The notes under the pieces: model-generated
Seen by the model: the letters and a program-made list of their open reading frames with translations, nothing else
What the model was told of the DNA's origin: nothing
Database searches by the model: none
Program-made: the position numbers and the translations under genes
Source: JBBIVP01 sp037439705 [NCBI: bacterium]
GTDB taxonomy: Bacteria > JBBIVP01
Direction: 5' to 3'
Assembly: GCA_037439705.1 (NCBI GenBank)
Contig: JBBIVP010000116.1
Span: 1-6,739, forward strand
Length of the DNA: 6,739 bases
In this document: positions 1-5,894 of the stretch, piece by piece
Layout: the number at the start of each line of letters is the position of its first letter
Numbering within the stretch: position 1 is the first letter of the stretch

Positions 1-1
1 A

Positions 2-520
2 ATAATCGGCATTTCCTCTGAAATAGTTGAGGAAGTACTAAAAGATATGAAAAATGTTTATCCTGCAAACTACAACTCTTCAACCCAAACAGTAATTTCA
101 GGAAGAGAAGAAGAAGTGAAGGAGGCTGTTGAAAAACTGAAGGAAAGAGGAGGAAGGGCTATTTTCTTGAATGTCAGTGCTCCATTTCATACGCCGTTTA
201 TGAAACCAGCGGAAGAGAAAATGAGGAAATTTCTGGAGAGAATTTCCTTTAAAAATCCATCCATACCTGTTTTGAAAAACATTGATGCAGAAATTTACAA
301 AAATGCTGACGAAATAAAAGAATCGCTTGCAAAACAGATTTCAAGTTCTGTAAAGTGGCGAGATTGTATGAAAAAGTTTCTTGAGATGGAACCGGAAGTG
401 ATTATAGAACCTGGACCGAGACCTGTTCTTTTAAATCTCATTGAAGATGGAAAGGAAATAAAAAAATTTTCACTCTGTGAACCAAAAGATGTAAAAATAA
501 TAGAAAGGCTTATAAAATGA
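2..520 (+). CDS. fabD: malonyl-CoA:ACP transacylase, 3' part (5' end outside window)
   Basis: This is the C-terminal part of FabD, the cytosolic enzyme that moves malonyl from CoA to acyl carrier protein to feed fatty acid elongation. The frame is open from base 2, so 172 codons are visible of roughly 300 usual for the family; an ATG at 47 is internal. The segment before it (IIGISSEIVEEV) aligns with the FabD stretch that begins AIIGL. Visible family marks are YNSSTQTVISG, the catalytic His in SAPFHTPFMKPA (His codon 188-190), PVLKNIDAE, and the late EPGPRPVLLNLI motif. The GHSxG nucleophile serine lies in the missing half. The stop codon overlaps the fabG start by 4 bases (ATGA), and fabG, acpP and fabF follow, which fixes the role. 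Genes such as plsX or fabH often lie upstream of fabD, but that is outside the window. Confidence 0.95.
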   Translation: MIGISSEIVEEVLKDMKNVYPANYNSSTQTVISGREEEVKEAVEKLKERGGRAIFLNVSAPFHTPFMKPAEEKMRKFLERISFKNPSIPVLKNIDAEIYKNADEIKESLAKQISSSVKWRDCMKKFLEMEPEVIIEPGPRPVLLNLIEDGKEIKKFSLCEPKDVKIIERLIK

Positions 521-1254
521 AGGGCTTAAAGGATATGAGAATACTTGTAACAGGAGCATCGAAAGGAATAGGAAGGGCAATAGTGGAAAGGCTGTGCAAT
601 GAAGGAGCGGTTGTTTATGCGAATGCGAGAAAGGAGGAATCGCTTCTTCCTCTTGTTGAGGAAGGGAAGAAAAAAAACTGGAAGTGTATTCCACTCCCAT
701 TTGATGTATCAAAAAAAGATGAGGTGAAGGAGGCATTTAAAAAAATTAAAGACGAAGGACTTCAGGGTCTTGTGAACAATGCGGGAATAAGAAAAGATGC
801 CCTTCTTTTAATGATGAAGGAGGAAGACTGGGACGAAATCATAGAGGTTAATCTCAAAAGCATATACCTGTGCTGTAAGGAAGGAGTGAGACTGATGATG
901 AGGGGAAATTATGGAAGAATTGTTAACATAGTTTCAGTAGCAGGTGAAACAGGAAATCCTGGGCAGACAAACTATTCTGCCTCAAAGGGTGGAGTTATTG
1001 CATTTACAAAATCTCTTGCCCGAGAACTGGCTCCAAAAAATATAACAGTAAATGCTGTTTCTCCGGGATTCATAAAAACATCAATGACGGAAAATCTCCC
1101 AGAGGAAGTAAAGAAAAAAATAATGGAAAGCATTCCTCTCGGAAGATTTGGAAATCCTGAAGATGTAGCCGGAGTGGTGGCTTTCTTGCTTTCAGAAGAT
1201 GCTTCATATATAACAGGTGAAGTTATAAAGGTTAATGGCGGATTATATATGTAG
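517..1254 (+). CDS. fabG: 3-oxoacyl-[ACP] reductase
   Basis: FabG is the NADPH-dependent cytosolic reductase that turns 3-oxoacyl-ACP into 3-hydroxyacyl-ACP, the first reduction of each elongation cycle. The 245-residue protein is a full-length classical short-chain dehydrogenase. It has the Rossmann TGASKGIG at 12-19, Asp63 in the adenine-side loop, NNAG at 87-90, and the tetrad Asn112, Ser140, Tyr153, Lys157. The tetrad sits two residues later than in E. coli FabG. It ends with the usual PLGRFGNPEDVA and VNGG segments. The start at 517 overlaps the fabD stop, is preceded by GAAAGG at 503-508, and gives the normal N-terminal length before the glycine-rich loop. An ATG at 535 (MRILVTG) is a shorter possibility. 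Many SDR paralogs look alike, but the position between fabD and acpP makes FabG the clear choice. Confidence 0.96.
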   Translation: MKGLKDMRILVTGASKGIGRAIVERLCNEGAVVYANARKEESLLPLVEEGKKKNWKCIPLPFDVSKKDEVKEAFKKIKDEGLQGLVNNAGIRKDALLLMMKEEDWDEIIEVNLKSIYLCCKEGVRLMMRGNYGRIVNIVSVAGETGNPGQTNYSASKGGVIAFTKSLARELAPKNITVNAVSPGFIKTSMTENLPEEVKKKIMESIPLGRFGNPEDVAGVVAFLLSEDASYITGEVIKVNGGLYM

Positions 1255-1260
1255 GAGGTG
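1253..1260 (+). promoter_or_regulatory. strong ribosome binding site of acpP
   Basis: AGGAGGTG is a full Shine-Dalgarno match placed 5 bases before the acpP ATG. Its first two bases are the last two of the fabG TAG stop codon, so a terminating ribosome sits on it. It is the strongest such site in the fab operon. This fits the known need for far more carrier protein than enzyme, although the expression level itself is inferred. Confidence 0.85.
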
Positions 1261-1265
1261 AAAAA

Positions 1266-1502
1266 ATGGATGTAGAGAAGGAACTGATAGAAATAATCGC
1301 AAAAAGGCTGAAGATTGACCCCTCAATAATAAAACCTGAATCAAGGTTTGTTGAAGACCTGGGAGCGGATTCACTCGCTGTGATGGACATAGTGATAAAG
1401 ATAGAGGAAAAATTCGGACTGGATGAGATTCCGGATGAAGAACTGGAGAAAATGAAAAGAGTAAAAGATGCGGTTGAGTACATAAAAAAGCATATTGGAT
1501 GA
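1266..1502 (+). CDS. acpP: acyl carrier protein
   Basis: This small acidic carrier protein holds growing acyl chains on a 4'-phosphopantetheine arm and presents them to FabD, FabF, FabG and other enzymes. It has 78 residues, the normal length. The arm attaches to Ser36 in LGADSLAVMDIV, the standard DSL motif with the following helix II that docks partner enzymes (acidic EEKFGLDEIPDEE region). The third helix ends in VKDAVEYIKKHI. The start has a near-perfect ribosome binding site. The stop overlaps the fabF start by 4 bases, so the two are probably translationally coupled. It is activated by a phosphopantetheinyl transferase (AcpS type), which is not in the window. The neighbours on both sides make the fatty acid role secure over a polyketide or other specialised carrier. 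Confidence 0.97.
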   Translation: MDVEKELIEIIAKRLKIDPSIIKPESRFVEDLGADSLAVMDIVIKIEEKFGLDEIPDEELEKMKRVKDAVEYIKKHIG

Positions 1503-2734
1503 GAAGAAGGGTTGTCGTTACAGGAATAGGGCTTGTCACGCCCGTGGGGATAGAGGTTGAGGAGGTGTGGGAAAATGTGATAAATGGAAGAAGTGGAGTA
1601 AGTCATATAACGAGATTTGAGGCAAAGGATTTGCCTGTAAGAATTGCAGCAGAGGTTAAAGGATTTGACCCTGAAAAGTTTATTGAACCAAAACTTGTTG
1701 AAGAAATGGACAGATTCATACAGTTTGCTGTAGCAGGTTCTCTTATAGCAATTGAAAGAGCAGAACTGAAAGGCAAACTTGATTCGGAAAGGGTGGGAGT
1801 GATAATTGGTGTTGGACTTGGAGGTCTTCCTTCCATAGAAGAGCAGTTAAAAATTCTGAAAGAAAGAGGCTTTAGAAAGGTAAGTCCATACTTTATTCCT
1901 ATGACCATTCCAAACCTTGCAGCAGGATGGGTTTCAATTCTTACTGGTGCAAAAGGAATAAACCTATGTATTTCAACAGCCTGTTCTGCAGGACTTCATG
2001 CCATAGGAGAATCATTTAAATACATAAGGGATGGAGTAATTGATATTGCTATATGCGGAGGAGCAGAATCAGCAATTACCCCTCTGGCTGTAGCGGGTTT
2101 TTCAAATATGAAAGCTCTTTCAAGAAGAAACGATGAACCGGAGAAAGCATCTCGTCCTTTTGAAAAAAACAGGGACGGTTTTGTAATCGGGGAAGGAGCA
2201 GGAATTCTTGTGCTTGAGGAATATGAGAATGCAAAAAGAAGAAATGCTGAAATTATTGCAGAAATAATAGGATACGGAGCAAACGGAGATGCCTATCACA
2301 TAACCGCTCCATCTCCCCAGGGAAAAGGTGCCGAAGAATGCATGAGGCTCGCAATAAACGATGCTGGAATATCATCGGAAGATGTGCAATACATAAATGC
2401 CCATGGCACCTCAACAAAACTCAATGACCTTTATGAAACAATCGCAATAAAGAATGTGTTCAAAGACCACGCAAAAAAACTCTTTGTGAGTTCCACAAAA
2501 TCCGTTACAGGTCATACCCTCGGAGCAGCGGGCGGAATTGAATGTGCCTTTACTGCCCTTTCTTTAAAAACAGGCATAATTCCACCGACAATAAACTACG
2601 AAGAACCTGACCCTGAATGCGACCTGAATTATGTACCCAATGAAGCCATAGAATTGAAAGACCTGAAATTTGCCCTCTGCAACTCCTTTGGATTCGGTGG
2701 AACAAACGCCTGTGTGGTGGTGAAAAAAATTTAA
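1499..2734 (+). CDS. fabF: 3-oxoacyl-[ACP] synthase II
   Basis: FabF is the cytosolic ketoacyl-ACP synthase that condenses acyl chains with malonyl-ACP, releasing CO2. The 411-residue protein matches the family length of about 410. It opens with RRVVVTGIGLVTPVG. The catalytic triad is Cys162 in STACSAG, His302 in AHGTST and His339 in SVTGHTLGAAG, with the conserved Lys334 just before it. The gating loop GFGGTN has Phe399. A Cys-His-His triad identifies an elongating synthase rather than the FabH type (Cys-His-Asn). The N-terminal MRRRVVVTG and the overlap with the acpP stop support the 1499 ATG, although no strong ribosome site precedes it, so it probably depends on coupling to acpP. Lys307 stands where most relatives have Pro in HGTSTP. 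FabB is less likely given the acpP-fabF arrangement. It is the last gene of the + strand operon; the next gene converges after one base. Confidence 0.96.
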   Translation: MRRRVVVTGIGLVTPVGIEVEEVWENVINGRSGVSHITRFEAKDLPVRIAAEVKGFDPEKFIEPKLVEEMDRFIQFAVAGSLIAIERAELKGKLDSERVGVIIGVGLGGLPSIEEQLKILKERGFRKVSPYFIPMTIPNLAAGWVSILTGAKGINLCISTACSAGLHAIGESFKYIRDGVIDIAICGGAESAITPLAVAGFSNMKALSRRNDEPEKASRPFEKNRDGFVIGEGAGILVLEEYENAKRRNAEIIAEIIGYGANGDAYHITAPSPQGKGAEECMRLAINDAGISSEDVQYINAHGTSTKLNDLYETIAIKNVFKDHAKKLFVSSTKSVTGHTLGAAGGIECAFTALSLKTGIIPPTINYEEPDPECDLNYVPNEAIELKDLKFALCNSFGFGGTNACVVVKKI

Positions 2735-2735
2735 C

Positions 2736-3464
2736 TCATCTTATAATCCTGTATCCGAGGATATAATTGAATTCTCCAATGATGTGAAGTTTTTTCAATC
2801 CCCAGCTTTTAGGAAGTGGCGGATAGGGTGCTGCTGTTTTCACAGCTCTGATCGCCTCCTCATCAAGAGCAGGATAACCCGAGGATTTTATCAATTGAAC
2901 GTCCTCAAGGCTTCCATCTTCAACTATCGTGAATTTCAGATGAACCGTTCCCTGCTCCCCCCTCATAACTGATATCTGCGGATATGCCCACACGAGTTCT
3001 ATCTTTGATTTTATCTTTGAAAAATAGGAAATGTATTTAAACTCCCTCGTGTTCAGATTTACCGTTTCTTCCTCGGGAAGGTTTTCATTTATGTCACCGC
3101 CAAATTCCCTTAAAGACTCTGGAAATTCTTTTACCGGATTCTCTCCAGTTTCTTTTTCTTCGAAAGCCTCCGTCCTTTCATCGTGCTGGGCTATAAGAGG
3201 TTTTTTAAAAATACTTCCTTCTGATGGAAGTCTTCTTTTTGTCGTTGTCTCCCTTTTTGCAACATGAGTTTCATAGGATAATTTTTTTGCATCTTTGTTT
3301 TCCTTCGGAGTCGGTTTCTGATGGATAAATTCAATGGAGAGTGGCTCCTCAGGTTTTCTTCTTTCAAAAAGTTCCTCCTTCAGGGATGAGATGGGAAACG
3401 GGACAAAAATAAAGAGGTGAAGAAAAATTGAAATGAGAAGGGCTATTGTGAGTCTTCTGTCCAT
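2736..3464 (-). CDS. TonB-family energy transducer protein
   Basis: This is a TonB-like protein of 242 residues, expected in the inner membrane with its C-terminal domain in the periplasm. Such proteins couple an ExbB-ExbD proton channel to outer-membrane receptors. It starts MDRR and has one hydrophobic helix at about 5-25. Ser12 and His16 in that helix have the same spacing as the Ser and His that E. coli TonB needs to engage ExbB/ExbD. A long charged linker (about 27-140) follows, with only short proline pieces such as KPTPKE rather than a long Pro-Glu/Pro-Lys rod. The TonB C-terminal domain spans about 144-236, with IELVWAYP, GTVHLKFTIVEDGSLEDVQLIKSSGYPALDEEAI and the closing PYPPLP. The start lies inside the end of the PLP gene (22-base overlap), so they are probably co-transcribed. 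No exbB, exbD or receptor gene is visible, so the cargo is unknown. A TolA-like or other envelope role is possible. Confidence 0.85.
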   Translation of the reverse strand: MDRRLTIALLISIFLHLFIFVPFPISSLKEELFERRKPEEPLSIEFIHQKPTPKENKDAKKLSYETHVAKRETTTKRRLPSEGSIFKKPLIAQHDERTEAFEEKETGENPVKEFPESLREFGGDINENLPEEETVNLNTREFKYISYFSKIKSKIELVWAYPQISVMRGEQGTVHLKFTIVEDGSLEDVQLIKSSGYPALDEEAIRAVKTAAPYPPLPKSWGLKKLHIIGEFNYILGYRIIR

Positions 3465-4495
3465 ATCCCAAGAGATTCTCTCACATCATCAAATTTTTTT
3501 TCAAGGTCCGGTATCTCTGGTTCGTTCAGATTATGGGTGTTCCAGAAAAGAAGGTCCCCTCTCCCTTTTTCCTTTGCAAGTTTGATGAGGCAGGCAAGCG
3601 TTTTGCCTGTGTAGGTTGTTTCAAGCTCAATTCCTTCCTCTTCTTTCATAATTCTCACCGCCTCAATAGATTCGGGTGTGGGATAACCGTAGCCCTTTCC
3701 GATAAACTTATGGACAAGTGAGAAATTCATAATTGCCTTTAATGGATTTGAACTTATTTTATTTTTTCTCAAAAAATTTGAAAGGAATAAAATCTCCGAA
3801 AAAAGAACAGCCCTATTGGTTACAGCCCTTTCAACAACGCACACACCAATTATCTTTGATTTTATTCCTTCACCCGATAATCCAAGAGAAAACCCTGCAA
3901 GGCTTCCACCTGTTCCAACAGGAATGAAAATAGCAGATGGTTCTGGCATCTCTCCCATTTTTATCTGTTTAATCAGTTCCTTCCCTGCATGATAAAACCC
4001 CAAATTCCCCAGAACAGATGAACCACCCGGAGGAATGAAAAAATATCCATCCCTTCTTCCAAGCAGGCTCGCCCTTATCACTGCATTAACGGGATGAAAT
4101 GTAATCCTTATTTCGACTCCTGAATCCACCATCCGAACAAGATTTTTCTTCACATATTCTGTAATTGGCTGGGGATAAAGGAAAAGTATAGTTTTTAAGC
4201 CAAATTCTTTTCCAAAAAGTGCCACAGCGAGCCCGTGATTTGTCCCTATTCCGCCTGTTGTAACAAGAAATTTTGCCTTCTTTTCAATTGCTTCTTTAAA
4301 TATGAATTCAAATTTTCTTGGTTTGTTTCCACCGTATATTTCCGATATTACTCCGTCGTTCTTCATCCATATACTTCCTTTAAATCCTATTTTCTTTTCA
4401 AGATTTTTCAGCCTGACAAGAGGAGAAGGAGAATTAATCAAAGAAACCTTTCTTTCAAAAATAGAATTATTCTCTGCCAAACCCCCGTCACTCAA
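3443..4495 (-). CDS. PLP-dependent enzyme, ACC deaminase/D-cysteine desulfhydrase family
   Basis: A 350-residue fold-type II (tryptophan synthase beta-like) PLP enzyme, probably cytosolic. The closest family is ACC deaminase/D-cysteine desulfhydrase. The cofactor lysine is Lys58 in YGGNKPRKFEF. The phosphate loop is GTGGS at 194-198. The two active-site tyrosines of the family match Tyr269 (GYGYPTPES) and Tyr295 (TTYTGK). Three positions depart from the family: GGIGTNHG (81-88) in place of GGIQSNH/Q, so Thr85 stands for the catalytic-site Ser; the Arg/Gln residues after it are replaced by GLAVA; and NTHN (319-322) replaces HTGG. The substrate may therefore be neither ACC nor D-cysteine. The start is TTG at 4495, chosen because GAAGGAG lies 8 bases before it, no ATG or GTG precedes it in frame, and the next Met is residue 44. 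It has its own promoter and overlaps tonB. Confidence 0.85.
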   Translation of the reverse strand: MSDGGLAENNSIFERKVSLINSPSPLVRLKNLEKKIGFKGSIWMKNDGVISEIYGGNKPRKFEFIFKEAIEKKAKFLVTTGGIGTNHGLAVALFGKEFGLKTILFLYPQPITEYVKKNLVRMVDSGVEIRITFHPVNAVIRASLLGRRDGYFFIPPGGSSVLGNLGFYHAGKELIKQIKMGEMPEPSAIFIPVGTGGSLAGFSLGLSGEGIKSKIIGVCVVERAVTNRAVLFSEILFLSNFLRKNKISSNPLKAIMNFSLVHKFIGKGYGYPTPESIEAVRIMKEEEGIELETTYTGKTLACLIKLAKEKGRGDLLFWNTHNLNEPEIPDLEKKFDDVRESLGIWTEDSQ

Positions 4496-4503
4496 AATCT
4501 GCG

Positions 4504-4510
4504 CTCCTTC
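4504..4510 (-). promoter_or_regulatory. ribosome binding site deciding the TTG start of the PLP gene
   Basis: On the minus strand this reads GAAGGAG, 8 bases before a TTG codon at 4495-4493. The frame has a stop codon a short way upstream and no ATG or GTG between, so this site is the main evidence that translation begins at TTG. A TTG start usually lowers initiation, and the strong site may compensate. Confidence 0.75.
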
Positions 4511-4531
4511 TTTAAAATTGCTATATTTTTA

Positions 4532-4560
4532 ATTAAACCATAAAAAATTGAACATGTCAA
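4532..4560 (-). promoter_or_regulatory. sigma-70 type promoter for the PLP-tonB pair
   Basis: On the minus strand TTGACA (4560-4555, a perfect -35 box) is followed by a 17-base spacer and TTTAAT (4537-4532, one mismatch to TATAAT). The spacer ends in TGG, giving an extended -10 TG at the right place. The expected transcript start is near 4525, leaving a 5' leader of about 30 bases that contains the GAAGGAG site. The -35 box contains the tilS stop codon. This occupies the only real gap between minus-strand genes and implies that the PLP gene and tonB can be transcribed apart from tilS. The function is inferred from consensus match alone. Confidence 0.7.
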
Positions 4561-5894
4561 ATGCGGAAAATTGAAAGGGAAAGGGCTTTTTTTGTATTTT
4601 CTTTTATTTTTGCCCTTTCATCAATTCTCAATCCACCAATCCATATTATTTTGCCCTTTGATACAAAAATGGGAATTTTTTTTCTCTCCTGAACAGGAAT
4701 TTTTAAGTCTATGAAGAAATCGTGTAGTTTCTTTTCTCCCTTCATACCAAGGGAAATAAACCTATCTCCCCTTCTGAAATTTCTCACTTTGATTGGAAAA
4801 GGAGCCTCCTCTATATCCAGAAGCGCTGTATTTGAATCCTTCGGGATTTGAAAAGGCTGTTCAACCGTCTTTACCTCAATGCTCCAGCCTTTAAATTCAT
4901 ATTTTCCCTCAGAGGTTATCTCAAACTCCCAGTCCTCCTCCCTTTTTTCTTTCTTTGTAAAAACAATTTTTTCTCCCATTCTTTCTGCTCTCCAGTTCTT
5001 TTTCAATTGAATTGTCCTCCCGCCGGGCGATAAAAGGGAAAGAACTGAATCAATAATTCTTGATGATGAAAGTGGCTCTCCCATAATTTTCTGGATGACA
5101 ATTTTAAAAATCCACCTTTTTGAAAATATATCAAGCCCGCTCAAAATTTTGAGGTCAATAAAGAAATCTCCATTTTTCTCAACAAAAAGGGGAGCAGAAA
5201 GAAAGTGGGTCAGAGCATTTATTCCAAGAGAAGATTCCCACAGATTAATAATTGCCCTTTTGAAATTTGGAAAATGTTTCTCCATTTCTGGAATTAACTT
5301 CAACCTTATGAGGTTTCTCGGAATTTTTGTATCAAAATTTGATTCATCTATTACATATTCCGCTTTTATATCCTTCAGGTATTTCAGCACATCCTTTCTC
5401 CAGACACACAGAAGCGGTCGTATTATGTTATCCATTCGTGGAAGAATTCCGCTCAAGCCCTCAATTCCTGTTCCCCTCAAAATTCTCATTATTATCGTTT
5501 CAACCTGATCGTCAAGGGTATGACCTGTGGCAATCAGAAAATATCCTTCCTTTTCCGCCACATTTTTCAAAAATTCATACCTTTTTTTTCTTGCCCATTC
5601 TTCAGGAGAAATACCTGCAGGCTTTTTTTCCATTAACTCTCCGTAGTGAAATCTAACGCCCTTACACATTTTTTTCACAAATTCCGCTTCATCATCAGAT
5701 TTTTTTCTCAATTTGTGATTGAAGTGGGCAACTCCTATCTCAATTTTCAGTTTTTTCTTTAAATTCAAAAAAGAATGAAAAAGGGCTGTAGAATCCGGAC
5801 CCCCTGATACAGCAAGAAGAATCTTATCCTCTCCATTTTTTATCATGGATGATGTTTCAATCCATTTAAGAATTTTTTTCTCAAAAGGCTTCAT
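4557..5894 (-). CDS. tilS: tRNA(Ile)-lysidine synthetase
   Basis: TilS uses ATP to attach lysine to C34 of the CAU-anticodon tRNA-Ile, changing both its charging and its decoding from AUG to AUA. The protein has 445 residues, in the usual range for the long form. The N-terminal PP-loop ATP site is SGGPDS at 30-35. Further family motifs are VAHFNHKLR at 55-63, ATGHTLDDQVET at 122-133 (with the RILRGTG stretch after it) and the RNLIR segment at 193-197. The C-terminal TilS domain is clear at about 368-425 (VRNFRRGDRF, LHDFFIDLKIP and IWIGGLRID). ATA codons are common in every gene here, so this enzyme should be essential. Its ATG overlaps the end of the ureohydrolase gene by 14 bases, with GAGG nine bases before it, suggesting one transcript. 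The hpt or ftsH neighbours seen in many bacteria are absent from the window. Confidence 0.95.
   Translation of the reverse strand: MKPFEKKILKWIETSSMIKNGEDKILLAVSGGPDSTALFHSFLNLKKKLKIEIGVAHFNHKLRKKSDDEAEFVKKMCKGVRFHYGELMEKKPAGISPEEWARKKRYEFLKNVAEKEGYFLIATGHTLDDQVETIIMRILRGTGIEGLSGILPRMDNIIRPLLCVWRKDVLKYLKDIKAEYVIDESNFDTKIPRNLIRLKLIPEMEKHFPNFKRAIINLWESSLGINALTHFLSAPLFVEKNGDFFIDLKILSGLDIFSKRWIFKIVIQKIMGEPLSSSRIIDSVLSLLSPGGRTIQLKKNWRAERMGEKIVFTKKEKREEDWEFEITSEGKYEFKGWSIEVKTVEQPFQIPKDSNTALLDIEEAPFPIKVRNFRRGDRFISLGMKGEKKLHDFFIDLKIPVQERKKIPIFVSKGKIIWIGGLRIDERAKIKENTKKALSLSIFRI

Noticed and set aside
1186-1214. Possible internal promoter for acpP: TTGCTT, 17-base spacer, TATAAC
   Set aside because: The -10 is good but the -35 matches only three of six bases, and such pairs arise by chance in AT-rich coding DNA. 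An acpP promoter inside fabG is known in other bacteria, so it is plausible but not supported here.
2752-2763. Palindrome TATCCGAGGATA near the fabF/tonB junction as a shared terminator
   Set aside because: A stem of four or five pairs with almost no loop and no T-run on either side; it encodes the tonB C-terminus.
3068-3085. CTTCC-TCG-GGAAG hairpin followed by GTTTT on the + strand, as a terminator for the fab operon
   Set aside because: The stem is only five pairs with a short T-run, it lies over 300 bases past fabF, and it is fully explained as tonB coding sequence.
3471-3481. AGAGATTCTCT palindrome just upstream of the tonB start as an operator or translational hairpin
   Set aside because: Only four pairs can form with a usable loop, and it sits inside the coding end of the PLP gene.
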